This document shows positions 26,449 to 33,374 of a DNA stretch of 40,523 nucleotides, piece by piece. The stretch is taken from the NCBI RefSeq assembly GCF_000621485.1, contig NZ_JHYF01000021.1, positions 1 to 40,523 on the forward strand, given 5' to 3'. The notes beneath the pieces are model-generated. The model was not told where the DNA came from and ran no database searches. It saw only the letters and a list, made by a program, of their open reading frames with translations. A program made the position numbers and the translations under genes. This DNA is from Alkaliphilus transvaalensis ATCC 700919. GTDB taxonomy: Bacteria; Bacillota; Clostridia; Peptostreptococcales; Natronincolaceae. Every line of letters starts with the position of its first letter. Within the stretch, counting starts at the first letter, position 1.

Positions 26449-28041
26449 TTAAAAACTGATAAGACCCCTTTCATCATAAACGCTACCCCCATCATCTTTA
26501 TTTCTAATGCATCTATCTAGGGCCATAATGGTGGCAACTATACCATCTATTTTCTCCACAGATTTTTCCTTGTCCGGCTTAATGTTTCCTGCGGGGTCTT
26601 GCCTCATGACCACATTTTGTGCCATCCACTTAAGGACTGGATGTCCACCATGGTTTATAGACCCTCCCATTAAAAGTTTATATAGTTCTTTACTCGGTGG
26701 CGACATATCTTTATACCCTTGACCGAAGGGAACAACTGTAAACCCCATATCCTCTAGGTTTTGAACCATTTGAGTAGCATTCCATCTATCAAATGCAATT
26801 TCTCTTACGTGGTACTTCTCTCCCAAACTCTCAATAAATTTTTCTATGAAACCATAATGAATAACATTTCCCTCTGTCGTTTGAATATAGCCCTGTTTTT
26901 CCCAAACATCATATAAAACGTGGTCCCTTCTGCATCTTAGCTCTAAGGTGTCCTCCGGTAACCAGAAAAAAGGCAAGACGATGTACTTCTCGTCTTCAGT
27001 TCTGGGTGGGAATACAAGAACAAAAGCAGTTATATCAGATGTGCTTGAAAGGTCTAGTCCTCCATAGCACTCTCTTCCTTTAAGTAAATCTATATCAATA
27101 GAAAGATTTCCTCGATCATAAATATGGTCGGGTATCCAACATACAGTTGCCGATGTCCACATATTAAGCCTTAGCTGTTTAAACACATTCTCTTCGGCTG
27201 GATTCTCTAAGGCATTTTTGTATGCTTCCCTAACCCGGTCAATGGATATCGTATGCCCAAGCGAAGGGTTAGACTTATACCAGTTTGCTTCATCATTCCA
27301 ATCATCTTCTTCTGTCAAACCATAAACTATTGGATAAAAAGAGTGGTCTTTCTTTCTCCCTGCTTTTATATCAAGGGCTTTGCTGTGCAGCTCATAGCAA
27401 ATGCTGTTTTTATCGGTTCCAGCGGTTGTAATAATAAAAAACAGGGGTTGTTCTCTGGCATCGCCAGAACCCTTTGTCAGAACATCATAAAGCTTTCTAT
27501 TAGGCTGGGCATGAATTTCATCAAATACAAGTCCCGATACATTAAGTCCATGCTTTGTGGCGGTTTCCGCAGATAGAACTTGATAAAACCCTGTATTAGA
27601 ATAGTTAACTATCCGCTTTGTAGCGGCGGTTATTTTTGAACGCTTAAGTAATGCTGGTGACATCTGAACCATCTGCTTGGCCACATCAAATACAATAGAG
27701 GCCTGTGATCTGTCACAAGCAGCACCATAAACCTCTGCGCTAGGCTCATTATCAGCATACAAGAGATAAAGGGCAATTGCTGCTGCAAGTTCAGATTTAC
27801 CCTGTTTCTTTGGTATCTCAACATAAGCTGTTCTAAACTGACGTCTTCCCTGTGAATCTACAATGCCAAATATATCTCTTATAATCTGCTCCTGCCATGG
27901 CAATAAGAGAAAATTCTTCCCTGCCCACTTCCCTTTGGTGTGTTTTAGGTTTTCTATAAACGCAACTGCCCTATCGGCCTTTGCTTTATCATAATGAGAC
28001 GTTTCAAGCATAAAGGGTGATGGGGTATATTTAAAACTCAT
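26449..28041 (-). CDS. terL: Terminase large subunit
   Basis: Packaging ATPase and nuclease, 530 aa. The ATPase domain has a Walker A-like PKKQGKS (residues 77-83) and Walker B LVFDE (171-175). A motif C-like IITTAGTDKNS follows. The C-terminal nuclease domain (about 320-510) carries acidic residues in YGGLDLSSTSDITAFVLVFP and DKEKSVEKIDGIVATIMALDR, as expected for the RNase H-like two-metal centre. It starts within the stop of the small subunit (TAATG). Full length for the HK97/phi31-type family. Confidence 0.95.
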   Translation of the reverse strand: MSFKYTPSPFMLETSHYDKAKADRAVAFIENLKHTKGKWAGKNFLLLPWQEQIIRDIFGIVDSQGRRQFRTAYVEIPKKQGKSELAAAIALYLLYADNEPSAEVYGAACDRSQASIVFDVAKQMVQMSPALLKRSKITAATKRIVNYSNTGFYQVLSAETATKHGLNVSGLVFDEIHAQPNRKLYDVLTKGSGDAREQPLFFIITTAGTDKNSICYELHSKALDIKAGRKKDHSFYPIVYGLTEEDDWNDEANWYKSNPSLGHTISIDRVREAYKNALENPAEENVFKQLRLNMWTSATVCWIPDHIYDRGNLSIDIDLLKGRECYGGLDLSSTSDITAFVLVFPPRTEDEKYIVLPFFWLPEDTLELRCRRDHVLYDVWEKQGYIQTTEGNVIHYGFIEKFIESLGEKYHVREIAFDRWNATQMVQNLEDMGFTVVPFGQGYKDMSPPSKELYKLLMGGSINHGGHPVLKWMAQNVVMRQDPAGNIKPDKEKSVEKIDGIVATIMALDRCIRNKDDGGSVYDERGLISF

Positions 28042-28514
28042 TAAATATCACCCCTTAATAGCTTCTCCATTTCATCTGTTGGCTCTACCGATCCTTCTCC
28101 CGCTGCAATTCGACTTCTTGCAGATGGTGTAAGTCCAAACTGTTCACAGAACTTCAACATTATTTTAAGATTAGTCTGGGCGATGGAAACCTGTGGCACC
28201 TGCTGCAAATAACCGTTAGGTGTTCGTATCATAGTGCCATGCTGGGTAATAAATTCTTCTGCTTCCTTCCACCTTGCATAAGCCTGACAATATCCTGCAA
28301 ATGCCGCCATGTCCATCTCCGTTAAAATACCCATCTGCTCCAGTATTTTACCCATACGCCTCCATTCTTTTTTAGCTTCTGCCTCTAGCCATGAAGGACA
28401 GCGGGGAGCTTTCTTTGGCGGTTTAGGTTCATTTGTATTAAGTGGTCTTTTCCCTGGGTTTCCCTCTAACTCTTTAAGGGCTGTTGGTTTTGGTTTTCTT
28501 CCTCTCTGTGCCAT
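28041..28514 (-). CDS. terS: Terminase small subunit, P27 family
   Basis: DNA-recognition part of the packaging machine. The start at 28514 (MAQRGRKPKPTALKELEGNPGKRPLN) is supported by AGGAGG 6 bases upstream and matches the usual P27-family opening. 157 aa with central helices (CPSWLEAEAKKEWRRMGKILEQMGILTEMDMAAFAGYCQAYARWKEAE) and the FGLTPSARSRI element near the C-terminus. It sits about 5 kb from the HNH/cos-like region, because the methyltransferase and amidoligase genes are inserted between. Confidence 0.92.
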   Translation of the reverse strand: MAQRGRKPKPTALKELEGNPGKRPLNTNEPKPPKKAPRCPSWLEAEAKKEWRRMGKILEQMGILTEMDMAAFAGYCQAYARWKEAEEFITQHGTMIRTPNGYLQQVPQVSIAQTNLKIMLKFCEQFGLTPSARSRIAAGEGSVEPTDEMEKLLRGDI

Positions 28515-28545
28515 AAGTTCCACCTCCTCTCATTGGCTTATAACA

Positions 28546-28572
28546 GGAAAAAAGACCTCAGTAGAAGTCTTT
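28546..28572 (-). terminator. Terminator closing the amidoligase unit
   Basis: AAAGACCTC (28551-28559) pairs with GAAGTCTTT (28564-28572) with one mismatch and an AGTA loop. On the minus strand a run of T follows (complement of 28548-28553). It lies between the DUF4314 gene and terS, so part of the terS message must come by read-through. Confidence 0.65.
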
Positions 28573-28594
28573 CACTTGGTTTAAATCTGTGTTT

Positions 28595-28816
28595 TTACTC
28601 CTCAACCTTTCTGCAGCTGTCCTCGCCGTAAACAACACTAAGGTTACTACCATTATCCCAAGAAACCATAATGCTTCCTATATCATCTACACCGATTACA
28701 GTTCCCTGTGTTCCAGTGGGTGGTGCTTGCTGATCATTCATTTTTATGAGCTCTACTCTGGTTCCTGGTGGGTACTGTTTCCTTAATCTCTCTAGGATTT
28801 CTTTTCTAATTAACAT
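28595..28816 (-). CDS. DUF4314 domain protein
   Basis: 73-aa small beta-rich protein (KEILERLRKQYPPGTRVELIKMNDQQAPPTGTQGTVIGVDDIGSIMVSWDNGSNLSVVYGEDSCRKV). The pattern 'R..yp.GtrVeL..M.D..apP.GT.G.V..vDdiG.i.v.WdnG.sL.vv.G.D' is that of DUF4314, a KOW/SH3-like barrel found in phage and plasmid regions. Its function is unknown. I prefer the second ATG (28816) because GAGGGGG then lies at normal spacing; two codons upstream is possible. The start overlaps the preceding gene by 11 bases, so it is translationally coupled to the cyclotransferase-like gene. Confidence 0.85.
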   Translation of the reverse strand: MLIRKEILERLRKQYPPGTRVELIKMNDQQAPPTGTQGTVIGVDDIGSIMVSWDNGSNLSVVYGEDSCRKVEE

Positions 28817-29264
28817 CTTCATCCCCCTCTACCGAAGAATCCTCCAGTGCTTTTTCTAAGATGGCCTTGTCAAAACCAAATTTCTCATAAGCATCTTCAA
28901 GGGTTTTATAGTAATGGTAACTGGGCTGTCCTAGCTTCCTGTCATGATCCATCATGTAGACCATGCCTTGAATCTTCTCTCCATCAAGGTCTAACTCCAA
29001 CCACTGCTTGTAGTAGAAGGTTGGGAAGCCTTCATAACGGTCAAGGTTATGTTCGTCTGTCGGTTCAATCTCCCAAAGAACCACTGGCACCTTCTGCCCT
29101 TTTGCTTTTTCAATGGTAGCATAGGCACCTGTCTTAGAACCTTTGAAGATAAGCCTGCAGTCTTTTACTTCTGACACACCTTTAAGTTTGGCCTTCGGAC
29201 ACCTGAAGGCCATTTGACCTTCATCCATGTTACTGCCGTAGGCGATATACAGTTTTGTTTTCAT
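28806..29264 (-). CDS. Gamma-glutamylcyclotransferase-like (AIG2/GGCT fold) protein
   Basis: 152 aa of the GGCT/AIG2 fold: IAYGSN at residues 7-12 is the family's substrate-binding loop, and Glu78 in LDRYEGFP fits the catalytic acid that cyclises gamma-glutamyl groups with release of an amine. MVYMMDHDRKLGQPSYHYYKTLEDAYEKFGFD is the usual C-terminal strand-helix part. Known members cleave gamma-glutamyl-amines or split isopeptide-type links. Next to an amidoligase it could undo, or finish, the bond that enzyme makes; such pairs have been predicted from comparative genomics. The substrate is unknown. Confidence 0.9.
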   Translation of the reverse strand: MKTKLYIAYGSNMDEGQMAFRCPKAKLKGVSEVKDCRLIFKGSKTGAYATIEKAKGQKVPVVLWEIEPTDEHNLDRYEGFPTFYYKQWLELDLDGEKIQGMVYMMDHDRKLGQPSYHYYKTLEDAYEKFGFDKAILEKALEDSSVEGDEDVN

Positions 29265-29352
29265 TTCTTTTCATCCTTTCTTCAAGGGCCATTCTTCCCC
29301 GCCAGCTTGGCCTGTGTCGGCTTTTCAGCCGCTTAGGGAACCCTACTACCAC
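29230..29352 (-). CDS. Possible 40-aa basic protein
   Basis: A GTG-initiated frame in the gap between amidoligase and cyclotransferase genes encodes a very basic peptide (VVVGFPKRLKSRHRPSWRGR, then MALEERMKRNENK) and overlaps the start of the cyclotransferase gene. The amino-acid mix looks protein-like and the frame spans nearly the whole gap. There is no good ribosome binding site, and a GC-rich dyad (GGGGCGG / CCGCCCC, near 29356-29374) lies just upstream. It may be a leader peptide, a small phage protein or chance. Confidence 0.3.
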   Translation of the reverse strand: MVVGFPKRLKSRHRPSWRGRMALEERMKRNENKTVYRLRQ

Positions 29353-29397
29353 CTTAGGGGCGGTTCTCCCGCCCCGGTGAGCCTGTGGCTATTCATT

Positions 29398-30288
29398 TCA
29401 TGCTACCTGTCTGAATGCAGAGTTCCCTTCAAGGTATTTTAGAAAATGGAGCCTGCAGGTTTTGAACTCCTCCCCGATAAGGCCAAGTCTTAGCATCCAA
29501 CATCTGAATGTGTATTTCTCGTTGTCCGTCATCGTTCTTCTGGCGGATGCTTTCTTCTGACTTAGGGCTTGGTGGCTCACTGCCAGGCAAAACTGAATGT
29601 ATGCCTTTATCTCGCCTGCATGGGTCGTGGAGTTGAAAAGCCTAAATTCTACAGTGCCCTTGGTAAAGGTAGCGTGTAAGTTGAGTCCATAATATCTGGT
29701 GGCGTTATAATGTCTATCTCTTCCGTAGGGATCCTCCGCGTACCAAATGTCTGAAAGCTCGCTCATGGTTTTTGGCTTTTTCTTGTTTATGGTTTCCAGT
29801 AGCTTCTCATTGGTTTTCTTGCAGTACCGGATTCTTCCTCGGTCTATCTTAAGCGCCTTATAAAGGATGTCTTCCTTACTGGCGATGATGTTGACAATGT
29901 TTCTTAAGGTTTGAGGGGTAAAGCGTTCTGCTCCAACATGGACATGTATCCCGCAGGAGTTGTTTACAATGGCGCCCTTGCGTCTTAGCTGCCTAACCAG
30001 TTCCTGCAGATCTTCTATATCCTCGTAGGTGAGAATTGGGCTAACCACCTCTGTTTTGTATTCATCACCGGCTGAAACTCTGCTTCTTCCCTTTTTCTTT
30101 TGAGGAACAATGCTTGAGTCATACATGGACTTCCAGGTTCTACCTTTGGTATCCTTAACCTCATAGGTCCTGTAGGATCCCCCTACGTAGATGTTTCTTG
30201 TTCCAAAGTAGTCTGCAATGACCTGACCTGCCTGTTCTCTCGTAATCCCCGTTAGTTCAATTTCAATTCCGAAGGTTTGCTTTTTCAT
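29398..30288 (-). CDS. Amidoligase (COOH-NH2 ligase, glutamine-synthetase-like fold)
   Basis: Predicted ATP-dependent enzyme that joins a carboxyl to an amine. 296 aa. The family's metal/ATP motifs are present: GIEIE at residues 7-11, TEVVSPIL (Glu80), CGIHVHVG (112-119, two His) and TVEFRLFNST (212-221). Known relatives are proposed to make peptide-like metabolites or to attach amines or peptides to proteins or cell wall. The last 41 residues, after the catalytic domain, match the end of the upstream 258-aa protein (38 aligned residues, 18 identical). It has its own promoter with an operator-like repeat. Neighbouring GGCT-like gene suggests a gamma-glutamyl-type product. Substrate unknown. 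Confidence 0.9.
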   Translation of the reverse strand: MKKQTFGIEIELTGITREQAGQVIADYFGTRNIYVGGSYRTYEVKDTKGRTWKSMYDSSIVPQKKKGRSRVSAGDEYKTEVVSPILTYEDIEDLQELVRQLRRKGAIVNNSCGIHVHVGAERFTPQTLRNIVNIIASKEDILYKALKIDRGRIRYCKKTNEKLLETINKKKPKTMSELSDIWYAEDPYGRDRHYNATRYYGLNLHATFTKGTVEFRLFNSTTHAGEIKAYIQFCLAVSHQALSQKKASARRTMTDNEKYTFRCWMLRLGLIGEEFKTCRLHFLKYLEGNSAFRQVA

Positions 30289-30309
30289 CTAGCTCTCATC
30301 CTTTCTATC

Positions 30310-30368
30310 ACCTGTGTTTTAACCGTTTTGGTAGTACTATATATCACTCTAAACACAGGTAATAGCAA
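30310..30368 (-). promoter_or_regulatory. Promoter with operator-like inverted repeat, amidoligase
   Basis: TTGCTA (30363-30368), 17 bases, GATATA (30340-30345) on the minus strand. A perfect 10-bp inverted repeat (ACCTGTGTTT at 30310-30319, AAACACAGGT at 30351-30360) brackets the -10: one arm lies in the spacer, the other in the leader. This would suit a repressor or an RNA hairpin. Confidence 0.6.
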
Positions 30369-30399
30369 GCTAAATGTGCATATAAAACGCATATATTTT

Positions 30400-30723
30400 C
30401 TATTCTTCTAGGGCAGTATATCGGCAATAATCATAGCCTTCATTATTGATTAGGACTCGCTCCCCGGTATCAGTATTGATTACCCGGATACATCTGATTT
30501 CTCCATTTTCATTGGATCCCCCATCAGACTTTTCAATCCAAGGTTGTTCTTGAAAAAAATCTTTTGAGAACTCCTTGAACTCTTCATCATTTAAAAGTAC
30601 TTCTTTAGTCACCTTGTAAAAACTTCCTTGCTGGCTGTTTTTATTTGCGTAGAAGGTAGCTTCCTTTAGTTCCTTCAGGTCATTAAGCTTTCTCCCAAAC
30701 AAGGCTCTCGGTCTATTGCTCAT
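30400..30723 (-). CDS. Unknown protein of the amidoligase unit, 107 aa
   Basis: Not recognised. The start at 30723 (MSNRPRALFGRKLNDL) has AAGGTG 6 bases upstream, inside the last codons of the preceding gene; the frame stays open 17 codons further without a site. The sequence is polar, with FYANKNSQQGSFYKVTKEVLLNDEEFKEFSKDFF and an acidic C-terminus containing IRCIRVINTDTGERVLINNEGYDYCRYTA, which suggests a small alpha/beta domain with several strands. No Cys-pair finger or membrane helix. It overlaps the 258-aa gene by 11 bases and so is co-translated with it. Confidence 0.7.
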   Translation of the reverse strand: MSNRPRALFGRKLNDLKELKEATFYANKNSQQGSFYKVTKEVLLNDEEFKEFSKDFFQEQPWIEKSDGGSNENGEIRCIRVINTDTGERVLINNEGYDYCRYTALEE

Positions 30724-31489
30724 GTCCATCACCTTCTTTTTTCTCAAGGAGTCTAGCTTTGTGTTTCTCTGCATCCTCAGGAGTACGGAAGGCTGTGTGC
30801 CCTTTTAAGCCTTCAAGTAGGGCTTTCCTTGAGCCCTTTGCGCCTTTGCCTCCTAGGCCAATCCTGACCAGCCATACCCGAAGGTAGTATTTTTCATTTT
30901 CAGGTTCGCTGGCTTTTGGGCTTATTCGCTTCGCTTCTCTTGCATGGGCAACCATCATGGCAACCAATTCAACATAGGCTCGATTCTTTTCTGGATTTTC
31001 AGATGCTGGAAAGCTGAAGGTCACTTTATCATCCTCAACCCTCAGGCCTGATATAACTTCAGTACCTTCTACCTGAAGAATCTCAATTATGGCTTCCTTA
31101 CTTTCAGGCAAATTGGTCTGCAAGGTTTTAATGAAGTCATCATGGACAAAAAAATGTTCTCTTCCTACAATTCGGTTTAATAAATATTGTTTGCTTCGTA
31201 GCATGAATATTAAATTCTGAAGCCCTAGTCCTTCCATATCCTCTATGGGTACGCTGACCTCCAGGCTCTCTAGTTCAGTTTCTACATATCCAAGTTCCTC
31301 TAAATGCGCTCTCATCCTTTCACCTTCCATCTCTGATTCACAGATAACCAAACCATCTCGGTCAATGGTGATATCCCCAACTTTATAAGCGAAGCTCGGG
31401 GGGCCAACATAGGATGGTTTCTCGTTTAGAAACTCTCCGATTTTGCTGACCAGCTCTTTTCGATTTTTACATTTAGTTTTAATTTGCAT
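30713..31489 (-). CDS. Phage protein of the 'virulence-related' type with a shared C-terminal module
   Basis: 258 aa, first gene of the accessory unit, with AAAGGAGGTATAAGTCA before the ATG. Similar proteins are often labelled 'virulence-related', a name without a demonstrated function. The N-terminal part (about 1-90) is a small alpha/beta region (FLNEKPSYVGPPSFAYKVGDITIDRDGLVI); the middle (about 90-190) is helical. Residues 198-235 align without gaps to the end of the neighbouring amidoligase, sharing NEKY, R, W, R, GL, G, K, R, L, L, G and AFR. The protein may bind the amidoligase substrate or be its target. The tail after the module is highly charged. Function unknown. Confidence 0.8.
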   Translation of the reverse strand: MQIKTKCKNRKELVSKIGEFLNEKPSYVGPPSFAYKVGDITIDRDGLVICESEMEGERMRAHLEELGYVETELESLEVSVPIEDMEGLGLQNLIFMLRSKQYLLNRIVGREHFFVHDDFIKTLQTNLPESKEAIIEILQVEGTEVISGLRVEDDKVTFSFPASENPEKNRAYVELVAMMVAHAREAKRISPKASEPENEKYYLRVWLVRIGLGGKGAKGSRKALLEGLKGHTAFRTPEDAEKHKARLLEKKEGDGHEQ

Positions 31490-31550
31490 TGACTTATACC
31501 TCCTTTATTTTTGGTACTACATACATCACTCTAAAAGGTATATAAGTCAA
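31489..31550 (-). promoter_or_regulatory. Promoter and inverted repeat ahead of the accessory unit
   Basis: TTGACT (31545-31550), 17 bases, GATGTA (31522-31527) on the minus strand. TTGACTTATA occurs at the -35 (complement of 31541-31550) and again, inverted, at 31489-31498, where it covers the ribosome binding site and reaches the start codon. A regulator bound to both arms, or an RNA fold, could control this gene. Confidence 0.6.
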
Positions 31551-31564
31551 GCATTCTGTGATAT

Positions 31565-32821
31565 CTAATGGGATTCTTTCTCTAAGGTTTTATAAATCTC
31601 AGCATAAGTAAATCTCTTCCCATCTCTTAATAAAAATACATTCGACGAGTCCCCGGTAGTTTCAATGAATCGATTAACAATTACATCTGCAAACTTCTCA
31701 TCCAGTTCTATTCCGTAGCAAATACGTCCAGTTTGTTCACAGGCTATAAGGGTAGATCCACTTCCTAGAAATGGGTCTAAAACAATGCAATTGCTCATAG
31801 AAGAATTTTTAATCGGATAGGCCATTAATGCCACTGGCTTCATAGTTGGGTGTTCTTTAGATGATCTTGGTCGATCATATTCCCAAATGGTGGTCTGCTT
31901 TCTGTCCGAATACCATTGATGCCTACCGCCCTTCTTCCATCCAAAAAGACATGGTTCATGCTGCCATTGATAAGGAGAACGCCCCAGCACCAGTGAGTTC
32001 TTCTTCCAGATGCAGCAGCCTGATAGATAAAAACCTGCATCTGTGAAGGCTTTTCTAAAATTAAGCCCTTGGGTATCCGCATGGAACACATATATGGAAG
32101 CGTCTGTCTCCATACTTTGCTCCATATTCACAAAGGCTGAAAATAGAAATTTGTAAAAGTCTGCATCAGGCATATTATCGTTTTGAATCTTGCCTGCAGT
32201 TTCTTCCACATTCACATTGTAAGGAGGGTCTGTCACGACAATGTTGGCCTTATTCCCGTCCATTAAAGCTGTATAGGTTTCTGGTAAAGTTGAATCACCA
32301 CAGATGACTCTATGCCTTCCTAGTAACCAAACGTCACCCTTTATTGTCATCGTGGGTTTCTTCAACGCTTCATCTACATCAAAATCATCTTCTTTGATAT
32401 CTTTGTTATGAACTTTAGAAAAGAGTTGTTCTATCTCTGGTGCTTCAAAGCCCGTAAAATCAGTATTGAATTCTGCAGTCTGTAAATCTACAAGTAAATC
32501 TGCAAGAAGTTGTTCATTCCAAGCACCTGTGATTTTATTAAGGGCGATATTAAGGGCTTTTACTTTGTTCTCATCTTCAATTTCTACAACAACACACTGG
32601 ACTTCTTCATAGCCTAAATCCCTTAAGACAGTCAGCCTTTGATGCCCGCCAATTACTGTCATATCGTAATTAACAATGATAGGCTCAACGTATCCAAATT
32701 CAAGGATGGAATTTTTGATTTTCTCGTATTCCTTATCTCCCGCTTTCAGCTTCTTCCTCGGATTATATTCTGCTGGTTTCAGTTCATCTACAGGTATCGA
32801 TTTCCATTTCATTTGACTCAT
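31565..32821 (-). CDS. ParB-domain DNA methyltransferase (N4/N6 type)
   Basis: 418 aa; the start at 32821 (MSQMKWKSIPVDELKPAEYNP) follows AGGAGGAG. Residues about 5-120 form a ParB/Srx nuclease-like domain (VIGGHQRLTVLRDLGYEEV is the signature). Residues about 170-410 form an adenine or cytosine-N4 methyltransferase with motif IV DPPY (near 195) before motif I DPFLGSGST (near 349), the beta-class order. PTMKPVALM lies before motif I. It probably protects phage DNA from host restriction. No cognate endonuclease gene is seen. The recognition sequence cannot be told. It overlaps the upstream Zn-finger gene by 38 bases. Confidence 0.93.
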   Translation of the reverse strand: MSQMKWKSIPVDELKPAEYNPRKKLKAGDKEYEKIKNSILEFGYVEPIIVNYDMTVIGGHQRLTVLRDLGYEEVQCVVVEIEDENKVKALNIALNKITGAWNEQLLADLLVDLQTAEFNTDFTGFEAPEIEQLFSKVHNKDIKEDDFDVDEALKKPTMTIKGDVWLLGRHRVICGDSTLPETYTALMDGNKANIVVTDPPYNVNVEETAGKIQNDNMPDADFYKFLFSAFVNMEQSMETDASIYVFHADTQGLNFRKAFTDAGFYLSGCCIWKKNSLVLGRSPYQWQHEPCLFGWKKGGRHQWYSDRKQTTIWEYDRPRSSKEHPTMKPVALMAYPIKNSSMSNCIVLDPFLGSGSTLIACEQTGRICYGIELDEKFADVIVNRFIETTGDSSNVFLLRDGKRFTYAEIYKTLEKESH

Positions 32822-33296
32822 TTTTCTCCTCCTCACTTTTGGAAGGACTAACATAGGGTGCTCTTCCTTCCTCCTTTCTCCAAAACCTATCATGTACATA
32901 GCAGGTGTGGCTGCAATACTTTCTGTTCTTATTTCCATAGACGGTGAAGGTGTCACCACAATAGGCGCAATTTTTATCATAGAATGCTGTTTCCTTGCGC
33001 TGAATGCTATCAGAATGCTCAGCCCACCATTCGCGTCTACAACTATCTGAGCAAAACTTTCTCTTTCGTCCTGTAGCTGGCTGTTTAAGTTCTTTACCAC
33101 AGCTAAGACAAGCTTTCCCCTGCTGCATTTGTTCCTTCATGTTTATAGTCAACTCTGAAGCTAAACCATCTAGTCCATGGGTTTTACAATAATTTCTTAC
33201 AATATCTCTTGAAAGCCCGATAACTGAAGCAATGGCACGATATCCTACACCCCTCATTCGAAGTTCCCGTATTTGTTTAGCTTGAAAATCTGTCAT
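32784..33296 (-). CDS. Zinc-finger protein with sigma-70 region-4-like HTH
   Basis: 170 aa. Residues about 1-45 form a helix-turn-helix (QAKQIRELRMRGVGYRAIASVIGLSRDIVRNYCKTHG) similar to sigma region 4 or transposase HTHs. Two Cys4-type fingers follow: CLSCGKELKQP...KFCSDSCRREWW (about 63-88) and CAYCGDTFTVYGNKNRKYCSHTCY (about 110-133), like the MYM/FCS fingers of phage and transposon proteins. Such genes are often annotated as sigma-like regulators beside phage methyltransferases. It is likely a DNA-binding regulator of the late or packaging region. Its target is unknown. The coupling by overlap with the methyltransferase suggests joint expression. Confidence 0.8.
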   Translation of the reverse strand: MTDFQAKQIRELRMRGVGYRAIASVIGLSRDIVRNYCKTHGLDGLASELTINMKEQMQQGKACLSCGKELKQPATGRKRKFCSDSCRREWWAEHSDSIQRKETAFYDKNCAYCGDTFTVYGNKNRKYCSHTCYVHDRFWRKEEGRAPYVSPSKSEEEKNESNEMEIDTCR

Positions 33297-33325
33297 TGCT
33301 TCACATCCTTTCGTTAATTAATTGC

Positions 33326-33374
33326 ATAAAAAATGCCGCAAAACTCTGCGTTTAGCAGATGTTTTACAGCATTT
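33326..33374 (-). terminator. Large terminator hairpin upstream of the Zn-finger gene
   Basis: The region 33331-33374 folds as an extended imperfect stem (AAATGC...CAAAAC...CTGC, loop GTTTA, GCAG...GTTTT...GCATTT). On the minus strand it is followed by six T residues (complement of 33328-33333). It ends the transcript that comes through the HNH gene, or acts as an attenuator 30 bases before the next gene. Confidence 0.7.

Noticed and set aside
31840-32091. 83-codon minus-strand frame inside the methyltransferase gene
   Set aside because: Shadow of the methyltransferase in another frame.
32822-33100. N-terminal extension of the methyltransferase by 93 codons
   Set aside because: The extension lies in a second frame of the Zn-finger gene; the start at 32821 has AGGAGGAG and begins at the conserved ParB part.
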